Shown here: piece after piece, positions 44,791 to 54,191 of the stretch
How positions within the stretch are numbered: the stretch's first letter is position 1
Layout: each line of letters opens with the position of its first letter
Assembly (NCBI GenBank): GCA_944393175.1
Contig: CALXZH010000021.1
Span: 1-60,436, forward strand
Direction: 5' to 3'
Source: an uncultured Alphaproteobacteria bacterium
GTDB lineage: Bacteria > Pseudomonadota > Alphaproteobacteria > RF32 > CAG-239
Length of the DNA: 60,436 nt
Notes under the pieces: model-generated
The model's database searches: none
Told to the model about the DNA's origin: nothing
What the model saw: only the letters and a program-made list of their open reading frames with translations
Program-made: the position numbers and the translations under genes

Positions 44791-45870
44791 ATGCTGCGAA
44801 AAATATCATACAAAGCCGAAAAATTTTTCAGTCATTTTGCTTGGATTGCCGGAAGCGCAATTTTTGCGTTCTTTTTGGTCTTGATTTCTTATTGGCTTAT
44901 TCTGGAACGTAGTCAAGCTATCAATACTATTAAGCAAGAAATACTGAAAGTTGAAAGTTCTTTATTGGCTGCGGGATATGATATTGCTTACGAACATTTG
45001 AGCTTTAGCCTTTTCTCTCCTTGGCAAATTCTAAGAATACAAAATTTTAAAATCTATTCCTTGGATACTAACAACTATAAAGAATGGCAATTTGATGAAG
45101 TTGCCGTTAGTTCTGATATTTTTAATACAAAAAATATCCGCTTCCATTTTAGTAAAAAACAAACTTTGCAAGTCGGCTCGCGCAAATGGGATGTAGAAAT
45201 TCCTCAATGTTTAGCGGAAATGACCATTGCCAAGCAAAATTTTATTCAGGATTTTCATTTGCAAGCCGCCGATATAAAAATCAATAATTTGGCGGACATT
45301 TCAGAATTTCGCTTTGCTCTCCAAAGAGCTAACGGACATTTGGTGAATGAAAACTCGCCCTTTATGGAAACTTTACTGGAAATTAAAGACGCTCATATTG
45401 ATGATTATACTGCGTGGCCGATGAATAAACATATTGACCATATTTTCCTCAATGCAAATATTATCGGTGAAATTGAGGAACAACCTATTTTCAGCGAATC
45501 TTTATATAGTTGGATTGAAAATAATGGGTTTATTGATATTCAAAAACTCATTATTAATTGGAAACCTCTGGTTATGGTGGCTAAAGGAGATTTGTTCTTT
45601 AATGAACAACTTGAGCCTGATATTACGCTTAATACTTCCTCTATGGCGTTGGCTGATACTCTGGAAGAAATGAATCAAAACTCTTGGCTTGATGACAAAG
45701 GCGTCTTTGTAGTTAAAATTTTGCTGAATAATAAATCTTTCAAAAAGAACCAATCAGATCAATATTTTACGGTCACTACTCCGATTAAAGTAAATAATCA
45801 ACAAATCTTAGTGGAAAATATCCCTGTTTGGCAAAAAAAGCCGACTAAGGCTCCTGCCAAAACAAAATAA
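44791..45870 (+). CDS. DUF2125-family membrane-anchored protein
   Basis: The 359-residue product has one transmembrane helix (about 18-42) and a periplasmic domain of repeated strands, as in the DUF2125 family: SLLAAGYDIAYEHLSFSLFS, PWQILRIQNFKIYS, and FIDIQKLIINWKPLVMVAKG. The function of this alphaproteobacterial family is unknown; the folds resemble AsmA-like lipid-associated domains. It starts 3 bases after plsC, so it is the last gene of the ftsEX operon. Confidence 0.7.
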   Translation: MLRKISYKAEKFFSHFAWIAGSAIFAFFLVLISYWLILERSQAINTIKQEILKVESSLLAAGYDIAYEHLSFSLFSPWQILRIQNFKIYSLDTNNYKEWQFDEVAVSSDIFNTKNIRFHFSKKQTLQVGSRKWDVEIPQCLAEMTIAKQNFIQDFHLQAADIKINNLADISEFRFALQRANGHLVNENSPFMETLLEIKDAHIDDYTAWPMNKHIDHIFLNANIIGEIEEQPIFSESLYSWIENNGFIDIQKLIINWKPLVMVAKGDLFFNEQLEPDITLNTSSMALADTLEEMNQNSWLDDKGVFVVKILLNNKSFKKNQSDQYFTVTTPIKVNNQQILVENIPVWQKKPTKAPAKTK

Positions 45871-45874
45871 AAAG

Positions 45875-46420
45875 TTAGCCTCGGTAAGTTAAAAAAACGA
45901 CTTTAGCTAAGCCGTAAATACGTTCTTCCAGAAATTGGTATTGCGGCGGGATGTCGAGTGTTTCCGTTTTTTCTACTTCCACCAAACAAAGGGTTTGCGA
46001 CAAAAGCCATTGTTGTTTTGCTAAACTTTCCAGCGCAGGTGAACTCAAATTTTTATTATACGGAGCATCCATAAACAACAAATTATATTGTTTTGGGGCT
46101 TTTGGCAAAGACAGCGCATTTTGACGGTAGATTTTTATTTTTCCTATTTCTTTTGGAAAGAGGGCAACATTTTTTTCAAGACTTTTGGTATCCACATCTA
46201 CCAATCCAACATCCGCAGCTCCGCGAGACAGAGCTTCCAGTCCAAAAGCTCCCGTGCCGGCAAACACATCCAGAAGAGAATAATTATTCCAGGGTTGTGA
46301 CAGTTTAGAATTTAAGATATTAAACAGAGATTCTCTTGCTCTGTCTGATGTCGGGCGGACAGCATTGCTTTGCGGTGAGAAGAGTTTTTTTCCTCGGTAA
46401 GCCCCTCCTATAATTCTCAT
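45875..46420 (-). CDS. rsmD: 16S rRNA (guanine966-N2)-methyltransferase RsmD
   Basis: The enzyme methylates G966 of 16S rRNA. The 181-residue product begins MRIIGGAYRGKKLFSP, followed by VRPTSDRARESLFNIL, the SAM motif LLDVFAGTGAFGLEALSRGA and the catalytic motif DAPY (D-A-P-Y instead of D-P-P-Y) in LLFMDAPYNK. The start ATGA overlaps the stop of the pseudouridine synthase gene upstream, so the two are coupled. Confidence 0.9.
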   Translation of the reverse strand: MRIIGGAYRGKKLFSPQSNAVRPTSDRARESLFNILNSKLSQPWNNYSLLDVFAGTGAFGLEALSRGAADVGLVDVDTKSLEKNVALFPKEIGKIKIYRQNALSLPKAPKQYNLLFMDAPYNKNLSSPALESLAKQQWLLSQTLCLVEVEKTETLDIPPQYQFLEERIYGLAKVVFLTYRG

Positions 46421-47139
46421 AATTGGAACTTGCTCCCGAGTTGTTCTTTTAAGACTTTTCCTGACACCTCGCGGACTTCGCCTTTTTTCAGGTTTCCTAA
46501 CTGAAACGGACCGTAAGACAGGCGAATTAAACGTGCAACTTCTAAGTTAATTGATTTCATTAACTTACGAATTTCACGATTTTTTCCTTCGTTTAAAGTA
46601 ACGCTGAGCCAAGCATTACTTCCCTGCTCGCTTTCTAATACAATTTTTACGGGACCGTAATTTATCCCATCAATGGTGACGCCTTGTTCAAGCGAAGCTA
46701 ATTTTTTGACATCAACTTTGCCATGAACTTTGACTTTATAACGTCTGCTCCATCCGTTTTGCGGCAGTTCTAACTTGCGGGATAATTCGCCGTTATTGGT
46801 CAAAAGCAATAGACCTTCTGAATTCAAATCAAGCCTTCCAACCGAAATAACGCGAGGCAGACCTGCCGGTAAATTATCAAACACGGTCGGGCGGTTTGAC
46901 GTATCTTTATGCGTGGTCAGCAAGCCGACCGGTTTATAATAGAGCCACAAGCGCGTTCCCTCAACCGCCGGTAATTTCTCACCGTCCAGTAAGATTTTTT
47001 CCGTTCCCTCTACATTAAACGCGGGAGATGTAATGACCTCTCCGTTAACGGTGACGCGCTGTTGGCGAATATAGTCTTCGGCCTCTCGTCTTGAACAAAC
47101 TCCCGAACGAGCCATAAATTTTGCAATTCTTTCACTCAT
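46417..47139 (-). CDS. RluB/RsuA-type rRNA pseudouridine synthase
   Basis: The 240-residue product has an S4 RNA-binding domain (ERIAKFMARSGVCSRREAED) and the RsuA/RluB catalytic domain with the active Asp in VGRLDLNSEGLLLLTNNG, KVHGKVDVKKL and NEGKNREIRKLM. Family members pseudouridylate 23S (RluB, E, F) or 16S (RsuA) rRNA; RluB is the best guess. GGAAAAG precedes ATG 47139; an upstream start at 47172 would add 11 Lys-rich residues. It overlaps rsmD by 4 bases (ATGA). Confidence 0.88.
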   Translation of the reverse strand: MSERIAKFMARSGVCSRREAEDYIRQQRVTVNGEVITSPAFNVEGTEKILLDGEKLPAVEGTRLWLYYKPVGLLTTHKDTSNRPTVFDNLPAGLPRVISVGRLDLNSEGLLLLTNNGELSRKLELPQNGWSRRYKVKVHGKVDVKKLASLEQGVTIDGINYGPVKIVLESEQGSNAWLSVTLNEGKNREIRKLMKSINLEVARLIRLSYGPFQLGNLKKGEVREVSGKVLKEQLGSKFQL

Positions 47140-47205
47140 GTTAACTTTTCCTTTTTTCTTTTTTGTTAGCATACTCTCAAATATTAATCAACAAAAGGAT
47201 GTAAC

Positions 47206-47685
47206 TTGGATATTAAATTTATGCAAAGAGCCTTATCCTTGGCAGCAAGAGCCGCGGAGCAAGACGAGGTGCCGGTGGGGGCCGTGATTGTAAACCCTGA
47301 CAGCGGCGAAATTATCAGTGAGGCCCATAATTTGAGCGAACACGGTCTTGATGCCCTTGCGCATGCAGAAATAATTGCTATTCGTAAGGCTTGCGAAAAA
47401 TTAGGCGTTAATCGTCTGAGAGATATGGATTTATATGTTACACTTGAGCCTTGCACAATGTGTGCGGCGGCTATTTCTTTCTCTCGCATAAAAAATCTTT
47501 ATTTCGGTGCTTATGATGAAAAAGGCGGTGCCGTTGTTAACGGCGTTAAATTCTTTGACGCCCCTACTTGTCATCACAGACCAAATATAGAAGGCGGAAT
47601 TTTGGAAATGGATTGCTCACTTATTCTCAAAGATTTTTTTAAGAAAAAAAGAGAAAAAGTTAAACTTTTAGACAAAAAGTGTTGA
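47206..47685 (+). CDS. tadA: tRNA adenosine(34) deaminase TadA
   Basis: TadA makes inosine in the wobble position of tRNA-Arg(ACG). The 159-residue product starts at TTG 47206, supported by AAAGGA seven bases upstream, and reads DIKFMQRALSLAARAAEQDE. The zinc site is H53-A-E55 and P82-C83-T-M-C86, and NRLRDMDLYVTLEPCTMC is the family core. It is divergent from the rluB-type gene. Confidence 0.92.
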   Translation: MDIKFMQRALSLAARAAEQDEVPVGAVIVNPDSGEIISEAHNLSEHGLDALAHAEIIAIRKACEKLGVNRLRDMDLYVTLEPCTMCAAAISFSRIKNLYFGAYDEKGGAVVNGVKFFDAPTCHHRPNIEGGILEMDCSLILKDFFKKKREKVKLLDKKC

Positions 47686-47745
47686 ATTTTAGGCAAAAAT
47701 AAGTTATAGTAATGTTAATGAAACTGTTTAAGTAGGAATAAAGCT

Positions 47746-49164
47746 ATGGAAAATGTTGATTTTATGAAAAATCCGGAATTCTTAGATTGGTTGGATTCTA
47801 TTAAATTTGATAAAAAAGCTTTACAAGAACAAATTGATAATGGTGACTTTGGACGCCTTGATGATTTAATTCATAGGTTTGATGCCTATCAAGATCAACA
47901 AGCCAATAACTTTATGTCCTTCTCTCAAGGCAAACCATCTGAGGGCAAAGAGCCGACTAATGACCTTGATTCCTACTATAAGAATTGGTGTGAAAAAGAG
48001 CATAATCCTCCTTATGTGTATGAAAACACTAATGAAAACAGTCCGGCTTATGGGATGAAGTATTATAAAACGCAAGCCGATAAAGAAGCCGGTAAGCCTG
48101 CTGCCAGAGCTCTCTACAGTGATGCAAAACATGTAGATGTTGAATGCAGTAATGATAAAGGTCCGGATTACGAATTTTTAGATGCATTGGTTCGTAAAGC
48201 TGCATTGGATGGACAACCCGGAATTAATTTTGAAGAAGGTATGACACCTGAATTTGCCAATAAACTTGCTGCTGCTTGTGTAAAGTATGGCTTAAAGATG
48301 AAAGGCCAACCTGAAAAAATTGATGTCAGTGAATTTGCCGACCAATTAACTGATGAACAAAAAGCTAATATTGAAAAATACAATAAAGGTGAAAATGTTT
48401 ATATGAACAGCTATGCTAAAAAAGCGGCAATTGCAAAAGATTATGCTGCTCACGGCACAAAAGAAGCTGATATTTCACAATATAAAGATGATGTAAATAC
48501 GCAAGCTGAGTGGTTTGCCGCTTATAAAGAAGCCGGTATTGAACCTCAAGGGGCAAATGGCTTCTATTCTTTAGCTAATGACAAAGTAAGAGCTATGCCC
48601 AACAGCGCCAAACAACAGCTTAAAGACCATAACACGGATTCTGTCGGGAAATTGTATAATGCTATTAAGACCAGAGCTACAGAATATGCTCAAAAGAATC
48701 CCGGAAAAGATTTTGACTTAAGCAAGAGTCCGGCAAAAGATCCTAAATCAGCAGCATTGATTTATGCCGCATATAAAGCTGCGGGTGTTAATGTTACCCA
48801 CATGGATGAAGTCAACAAAGACTCTCAGGGAATGTTCCAAACCGAAACTCTTGGTTTTATGCCTAAAGAAGCGCAAGATATTGTCGCTGATTACAACTAC
48901 GGAATTCGAAAACAACAATGGGCACAAATCACACGTGATAAAGATAACCAATATCAACAAGCCATCATGTCACAAAATCCAACAGAAGAACAACAAGAAA
49001 GTATTGCCAGACATGATGAGAGAGGTGAAACGACAGCGGCAAGAGCTCGCACACGTCAAGCCAGAGCTAACAACCAAGCTCCAAATGCCGCAGACACGGC
49101 AAGAGTTAACTCGGAAGGAAGACGTGCAGCTTTGGACAGAATACGTCAAGCTCAAGGGCGATAA
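47746..49164 (+). CDS. 472-residue cytosolic protein with three tandem repeats, unknown
   Basis: No known family is recognised and there is no signal peptide. Three units of about 70-85 residues can be aligned by eye: 144-215, 224-298 and 301-388. Each has a helix, a short strand-like stretch (GINF, ADIS, KDFDLS), a second helix ending A-A-x-x-K-x-A/Y-G-I/L/V-x-x-x-G (for example FAAYKEAGIEPQG), and a closing segment 'M/L-P/T-x-x-x-Q/K...Y/H-N'. One such unit also occurs in the 730-residue protein at 30957-33149. The C-terminus (430-472) is Arg/Ala/Gln-rich. AAGTAGGAAT precedes the ATG. The gene ends at its own terminator. Confidence 0.6.
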   Translation: MENVDFMKNPEFLDWLDSIKFDKKALQEQIDNGDFGRLDDLIHRFDAYQDQQANNFMSFSQGKPSEGKEPTNDLDSYYKNWCEKEHNPPYVYENTNENSPAYGMKYYKTQADKEAGKPAARALYSDAKHVDVECSNDKGPDYEFLDALVRKAALDGQPGINFEEGMTPEFANKLAAACVKYGLKMKGQPEKIDVSEFADQLTDEQKANIEKYNKGENVYMNSYAKKAAIAKDYAAHGTKEADISQYKDDVNTQAEWFAAYKEAGIEPQGANGFYSLANDKVRAMPNSAKQQLKDHNTDSVGKLYNAIKTRATEYAQKNPGKDFDLSKSPAKDPKSAALIYAAYKAAGVNVTHMDEVNKDSQGMFQTETLGFMPKEAQDIVADYNYGIRKQQWAQITRDKDNQYQQAIMSQNPTEEQQESIARHDERGETTAARARTRQARANNQAPNAADTARVNSEGRRAALDRIRQAQGR

Positions 49165-49178
49165 TTTTATTGCTTTAC

Positions 49179-49207
49179 AAAAGCCTCTCAGAAGAGAGGC
49201 TTTTTTT
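49179..49207. terminator. bidirectional intrinsic terminator
   Basis: AAAAGCCTCTC (49179-49189) pairs with GAGAGGCTTTT (49194-49204), between convergent genes. Confidence 0.9.
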
Positions 49208-50198
49208 ATAAATATTTTGCAACCTTTTTCATGAGGGTGGAAAAGGGATAGTTTGGTAAATTCTCTATTGCCACCCATTGTCCCGGTTTGCTAACTTGTT
49301 CGGTTTTGATTTTATAGATGTGCAACACCAGCTTAAAATGGGTGAAGACATGGGTTATTTCTTTTTGTGTATCTTGCTGAGGAAGTTCTGAAAATAGCTT
49401 TTCTTCACTCCATGGAAATTCGTATAGGCCTGACAGCAACCCCTTTTCAGTTCGTTGACGGATAAAAATTTGACCTTGCCGATTTCTTATCAAATAGACA
49501 TTGGCTCTTTTGCTTGGCTTTTTATTTTTGGTTTTATAAGGTATCGCCTCTAAATTAGATGCGGTTTTTGACAAACAATATTCTTGCCACGGGCAAAGCA
49601 GACATTGCGGATTTTTAGGTGTGCAGATTAATGCGCCTAAATCCATTATGGCTGAAGCATAATCTGCAGGAGATTTTTTATCGGTTAATGCCATGGCTTT
49701 TTCTTTGATGAGCGGTCGTATCTCGTCAACCGGCTGCGTTAAGTGATAAAGCCTACAGATTACGCGAATAACATTACCATCTATTACGGTTTCGGGTTGA
49801 TTATAGGCTAAAGCCAAAAAACTTGCTGCCGTATAGGGGCCGATACCTTTTAATTTTAACACTTGTTCTTTGGCTAAGGGAAATTGTCCGTTATATTCTT
49901 TTAGAACCTGTTGTGCCGTAGCGTATAGAGAACGTGCGCGGGAATAATAACCCAAGCCTTGCCAATATAAATATACTTCATTAATATCGGCCTTAGCCAA
50001 ACTCTGAATTGTCGGAAACCGCTCCATAAACCTCTTAAAATGCGGAATAACGGTTTTAACCGTGGTTTGCTGAAGCATGATTTCCGATACTAAAACAACA
50101 TACGGATTGGGATGGGCTCCTCCTTTTACTCTCCAAGGCAAATCTCGCCCATGGACTTTATACCAATTCAAAAGGCTTTGCGCTAACGCTGTTTGCAT
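49206..50198 (-). CDS. mutY: A/G-specific adenine DNA glycosylase MutY
   Basis: MutY removes adenine mispaired with 8-oxoguanine. The 330-residue protein has catalytic Glu39 in SEIMLQQTTV, the helix-hairpin-helix LKGIGPYTAASFLALAY, catalytic Asp140 in VIDGN, and the 4Fe-4S loop C192-x6-C199-x2-C202-x5-C208. The C-terminal part is a NUDIX-like domain that recognises 8-oxoG. It works together with oxidised-nucleotide cleanup by the NUDIX enzymes of this window, but that link is only functional logic. Confidence 0.93.
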   Translation of the reverse strand: MQTALAQSLLNWYKVHGRDLPWRVKGGAHPNPYVVLVSEIMLQQTTVKTVIPHFKRFMERFPTIQSLAKADINEVYLYWQGLGYYSRARSLYATAQQVLKEYNGQFPLAKEQVLKLKGIGPYTAASFLALAYNQPETVIDGNVIRVICRLYHLTQPVDEIRPLIKEKAMALTDKKSPADYASAIMDLGALICTPKNPQCLLCPWQEYCLSKTASNLEAIPYKTKNKKPSKRANVYLIRNRQGQIFIRQRTEKGLLSGLYEFPWSEEKLFSELPQQDTQKEITHVFTHFKLVLHIYKIKTEQVSKPGQWVAIENLPNYPFSTLMKKVAKYL

Positions 50199-50213
50199 TT
50201 CTTTCCTTTATAC

Positions 50214-50238
50214 CAAAAAACACCCCGAAGGGTGCTTT
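50214..50238 (-). terminator. intrinsic terminator after tRNA-Thr
   Basis: On the minus strand AGCACCC-TTCG-GGGTGTT is followed by TTTT, just downstream of the tRNA. Confidence 0.8.
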
Positions 50239-50243
50239 AAAAA

Positions 50244-50319
<76 letters not shown>

Positions 50320-50360
50320 ATTGCTGTTAAATTACATTCTTGCTTTTTTAATTGCAAGCA

Positions 50361-52889
50361 TTATTTCTCATTTTCAGCAATCTTTTTTGTTTTGGGCGCA
50401 GCGGAAGCTTGACCTTCATTTGCGGCGCAATCTTCATGCTTTTTGGCATAGAATTGATTTTCTTGTGCAACCTTTTCTCCTGAGTGAACGACAACTTGCG
50501 GGAACGGAATTTCTATGCCCTCGGCAATAAATCTTTCATTTATCTCATAGCGAATGTCACTCGGGATTTTCCAACCTTGCCAAATGTTGTTGGTGTAACA
50601 TCTTAATTCAAAATCCAAACTGTTGGCGCCAAAGTCCTTAAACAAGACATAAGGGGCTGGATTCTTAAGCACATATTTGTTTTTGGCCGCAATCTCAAGC
50701 AAAATCTCTGTTACGCGTTTTACATCCGATCCATAGGCTACACCAATGTTTACCGATTGGCGAGACCAGTTGTTGGCGTGCGTTAAGTTGGTAACCGAGC
50801 TTGAAAGTAAAGTCGCATTCGGAATAATAATGCTTGATTTCTTAAAGGTTTCTATCTCGGTTGACCGAATATTGATTTGCTTAACCTGCCCTTCTTCTCC
50901 CGAAACAATAACCCAATCGCCTACTTTTATCGGGCGTTCAAACAAAATGATGATACCTGATACAAAGTTGTTAATAATATTTTGTAAACCAAAACCGATA
51001 CCAACCGACAAGGCTGATGCAATTAAGGCCAGATTTGATAAGTTACCTCCCATCATTACTATCGCTATAATCGCCGCAATGATAAAACCGATAAAACCAA
51101 AACCTGATGCCAGAGAGTGGCGAATGCCATCGTCGATATCCATTTTGGCTAAAACATTATTCACTAAACGTACACGCATCGCCTTTACTACGGCCAGTGC
51201 AATAAAGAACGATACCAAGCCCATAATAATGGCTATCGGTGAAATTTCTACTTCGCCAACCTTAAAGCCTAGAAGTATTTTTTTGGCACTTTGCAATAAT
51301 ATATCCGTTGAGACACCCCAGATGCTCAGGACCATAAACAAGCCTATTAATATAAACAGAGGGTCAATTACCAAATTTGACCAAAAGTCAATTTTGGAAA
51401 CAATTTTGCGGCGAAGCTTAAATGTCTTTACCCAAAAGCGCAATAGTAAAATTCTATGCAGAAATTCGCTTAAGACTTTACGAATTACCAATAAAAAACA
51501 AATGCAGATAATTGTTATTAAAAATCTGTTGAAAATAAAAGCCGATAAGCGAGCGTACCCAAATAGCGACATACCAAAGGTCAGGACAACAAATAAGACC
51601 GTGGAAAAGGTTATCTTGAACGCTTTATTGACTTGGGCATCATCTTCCGAACCATCGGCCGGAAGCGTATCTCCATCATCATCAATGTCTTTATCTTCCA
51701 ATCCGTCCCAAAGATAGCGCTTGACAAGAAGTATGATACAAATTCCTTTTATGGCATTGGCAAAAACTCTTATGTAATTGATTAAATCAACCGAATAATT
51801 GGCTATTGTCGCAACATGCAATAAGAAACCCGACAGACCAAACATAAATACCGTAAAGTAAAGGGCCGACGTCATTCTTTTGGCCTTATCCGTATCCACA
51901 TTTATTAAGCGCCATTTTTCGTTATACGGTGCAAAAAATACTCTTGATACGGCTCGAGCCAAAATAACCAACAAAGCATAAAACAAAAAGCTGTTTATGA
52001 CGATACCAAAGAATCCGGTTGTCATGACTTGTGTTGAATACATCCATAGCATAAATCCGGCTATTATGGTTGCGGGAATCACGCCGTATGCCACGGCGAC
52101 ACATATGGCCGCAAACAATTTTCTGCCATATCGCGGATGTTCAATATCTTTGCGGTAGCCAAAATGGCGCATGATAAACAGGCGCAAGTAGATACCAAGC
52201 CACAATGATAATAGAGCAACCAACAAAACCGGTATAATATTGGAATGCACAAAATTCTTTTGGTCTTCATTTAGTCCCTGATACCAATTTAGCGGTGATT
52301 TTATAATATCTACCGCATATTCTACAAATAGTGTTGTGGCATGGAAAAAATTACTCGGATAGATTAACGGTTTTTGATAAGTTAATAAATTTCCTAACAA
52401 TTCCGTGTTACGAACATTGATAATGAGGGTGTCTAATTCATCAATCTTGGCCAGCAAGACATCAACTTCCGCAATTTGTCCTTTTTGATAGGCGGCTTCC
52501 TCATTAAACTCTTTTCTTTTTTGCGCAATAATATCTATTTCTTGACTACCGTCAGTCGGTTCAGGACCAAGAGCCTCAATGCGGCGTTGGACAAACTCCA
52601 ATTCCTTTTCATTGCGCTTTTTGGCTTCCAATAATTTTGTTCGCGTCGAACTTAAAATCTTTACGTCTTCCGATAAAGTATCCGACATCGGCTGCCCGTT
52701 TTTGAGCATTCCCTCCATACGGCCGAGTTGGCGGTTCATCTCCGCATAATTGATTTCTTGAGCTTCAAGACTATCCACTACTTTGGTTTCTGCATCTATC
52801 TCAAGCTTTTGATTTTCAGCATGAGCATTGGCGAGACTCATACCGCAGAGAATTAATGCCAATGATACGACCCGTATTATTTTGCTCAT
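50361..52889 (-). CDS. large MscS-family mechanosensitive channel
   Basis: The 842-residue protein has a signal peptide (SLANAHA|ENQ), a periplasmic coiled coil (about 30-160), then multiple transmembrane helices (about 210-640). The MscS pore and beta domain follow, with FGLQNIINNFVSGIIILFER (in parts), PIKVGDWVIVSGEEGQVKQI and RSTEIETFKKSSIIIPNA. The extra periplasmic part resembles MscK/MscM-type large channels that release osmolytes on hypoosmotic shock. It lies 12 bases upstream of the end of the Asd-like gene, both on the minus strand, so an operon is plausible. Confidence 0.88.
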   Translation of the reverse strand: MSKIIRVVSLALILCGMSLANAHAENQKLEIDAETKVVDSLEAQEINYAEMNRQLGRMEGMLKNGQPMSDTLSEDVKILSSTRTKLLEAKKRNEKELEFVQRRIEALGPEPTDGSQEIDIIAQKRKEFNEEAAYQKGQIAEVDVLLAKIDELDTLIINVRNTELLGNLLTYQKPLIYPSNFFHATTLFVEYAVDIIKSPLNWYQGLNEDQKNFVHSNIIPVLLVALLSLWLGIYLRLFIMRHFGYRKDIEHPRYGRKLFAAICVAVAYGVIPATIIAGFMLWMYSTQVMTTGFFGIVINSFLFYALLVILARAVSRVFFAPYNEKWRLINVDTDKAKRMTSALYFTVFMFGLSGFLLHVATIANYSVDLINYIRVFANAIKGICIILLVKRYLWDGLEDKDIDDDGDTLPADGSEDDAQVNKAFKITFSTVLFVVLTFGMSLFGYARLSAFIFNRFLITIICICFLLVIRKVLSEFLHRILLLRFWVKTFKLRRKIVSKIDFWSNLVIDPLFILIGLFMVLSIWGVSTDILLQSAKKILLGFKVGEVEISPIAIIMGLVSFFIALAVVKAMRVRLVNNVLAKMDIDDGIRHSLASGFGFIGFIIAAIIAIVMMGGNLSNLALIASALSVGIGFGLQNIINNFVSGIIILFERPIKVGDWVIVSGEEGQVKQINIRSTEIETFKKSSIIIPNATLLSSSVTNLTHANNWSRQSVNIGVAYGSDVKRVTEILLEIAAKNKYVLKNPAPYVLFKDFGANSLDFELRCYTNNIWQGWKIPSDIRYEINERFIAEGIEIPFPQVVVHSGEKVAQENQFYAKKHEDCAANEGQASAAPKTKKIAENEK

Positions 52890-52901
52890 GAGCTTCCTTT
52901 C

Positions 52902-53915
52902 TTAGTGGGTTGACGTACTTAAAACCTGTTGCAGAATTGCAAAGGCATTTTTGGCCACGCCGGCACGAAGATCATCGGCAACGCACCAAAAACTAAAGCC
53001 ATTTTCAACCGAAACATCTTGGCGCAGACGGCTTACATAAATATTATCTTCTCCTTGGACATCGGCAAGCGTTACATAGCCCCCATCCAGGTTTTTATCA
53101 AAAACGACGACTCCTGAAGTTTGTTTCATTAACTTTCTAACATCGTCAACATCAACATCATGTTCACATTCGACATTGACAAATTGACCGTTGCCGATAA
53201 ATGCCGGAATAATCGCACAATTGGCGTGTACTTTTACGTCGCCTCCCAATATCCTTTTTATTTCCGAATTCATTGACCATTCGTTTTGTGTTTCTTCTCC
53301 GATAAATTCCCCAACCTGCGGAATGACATTAAATGCAATTTGTTTGTTAAATACTTTTTGATCATCAACCAAACTGTCATTCATATAAATTTTTCGGGTT
53401 TGGGTAAAAAGTTCGTCCATTGCTTCTTTTCCGTAGACTGATGTGGACGTATAAGTCGAAACGATAATTCTTTTGATGCCATATTCTTTTTGTATCTTCT
53501 GCAGAGGAAGCAACAGTTGCACCACCGCTGCCGACGGAACGGCAATTATGCCTTTTGAGGCATGTTGAATTTGCTCCGTATTATAACCGGATATTATCAG
53601 CGGAACTTCCGAATCCCCTACGCAAGATAGTGAGCAATCTATGACTTTGCAGCCCTTGGCTACTGCTTTGGGAATAAATTGTTTGGCTATCGGCTGAGTG
53701 GTGGCAAACAAAACAATGTCTGCTTTGGAAAAATCAAAATCATTTAAGTTTAGAACATCTAAATCATCTTCTTCACCGTAAGACACCATATTACCCAAAA
53801 CCGAGCCCGGTTCCAAAGCTATAATATCTTTGGCTTTATATCCGTTTTCTTCCAAAAAGCTTAAAATTTCGCGTCCGATACTGCTTTGGACGCCGGCAAC
53901 TGCTATTTTACTCAT
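52902..53915 (-). CDS. aspartate-semialdehyde dehydrogenase homologue lacking the catalytic residues
   Basis: The 337-residue product has the Asd fold: a Rossmann start (AVAGVQSSIGREIL), the middle VIDCSLSCVGDSEVPLIISG, VSTYTSTSVYGKEAMDELF and the end SRLRQDVSVENGFSFWCVAD. The catalytic Cys of the P-N-C-S-T motif is replaced: PSAAVVQ has Ala129. The conserved Arg of C-V-R-V-P is Ile235 (NCAIIP), and the His of G-H-S/G is Asn242 (GNGQ). The enzyme should therefore be inactive as Asd. It may be a USG-1-like pseudoenzyme with a binding or structural role. Alternatively it is a decaying paralogue. Confidence 0.75.
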   Translation of the reverse strand: MSKIAVAGVQSSIGREILSFLEENGYKAKDIIALEPGSVLGNMVSYGEEDDLDVLNLNDFDFSKADIVLFATTQPIAKQFIPKAVAKGCKVIDCSLSCVGDSEVPLIISGYNTEQIQHASKGIIAVPSAAVVQLLLPLQKIQKEYGIKRIIVSTYTSTSVYGKEAMDELFTQTRKIYMNDSLVDDQKVFNKQIAFNVIPQVGEFIGEETQNEWSMNSEIKRILGGDVKVHANCAIIPAFIGNGQFVNVECEHDVDVDDVRKLMKQTSGVVVFDKNLDGGYVTLADVQGEDNIYVSRLRQDVSVENGFSFWCVADDLRAGVAKNAFAILQQVLSTSTH

Positions 53916-54071
53916 TATGTTTTCCCTAAAATTTTATTTTTGTGTATATTCTACCTAAACTTTATTTATAATATGATAATATTTCTGATATTTTGCAATT
54001 GATTTCGTATGTTTGTCATCGTTTTTAACTGTTTTTGTTTATATCGTCTCTTGGTGTTAGGATTTTTTTCC

Positions 54072-54100
54072 TTGACTTTTGATTTTTCTTGTGGTATTTA
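54072..54100 (+). promoter_or_regulatory. promoter upstream of the phage-like tail module
   Basis: TTGACT (54072-54077) and TATTTA (54095-54100) are 17 bp apart. The predicted start is near 54107. Bases 53916-54071 are AT-rich and show no gene. Confidence 0.55.
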
Positions 54101-54106
54101 GTGAAA

Positions 54107-54167
54107 TGCCACTTGGGATATTTGTGCCCAAATTAATTTAACCTCCGATGTTTCGGAGGTTTTTTTG
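54107..54167 (+). ncRNA. candidate short leader or small RNA with two hairpins
   Basis: From the predicted start, TTGGG (54113-54117 region) pairs with CCCAA to form one hairpin. Then AACCTCCGA (54140-54148) pairs with TCGGAGGTT (54153-54161), followed by T residues to 54166. This intrinsic terminator lies before the ribosome-binding site of the tail-fibre gene. The transcript may be a free RNA of about 60 nt, or an attenuator of the phage-like operon. Confidence 0.45.
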
Positions 54168-54191
54168 TTTTAAATTTATAAGGAGATTACC

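Noticed and set aside
50321..51717. Plus-strand open frames, including one of 323 codons at 50746-51717, opposite the MscS-type gene
   Set aside because: The opposite strand encodes a continuous protein with clear MscS motifs; the antisense frames have no motif and no start signal.
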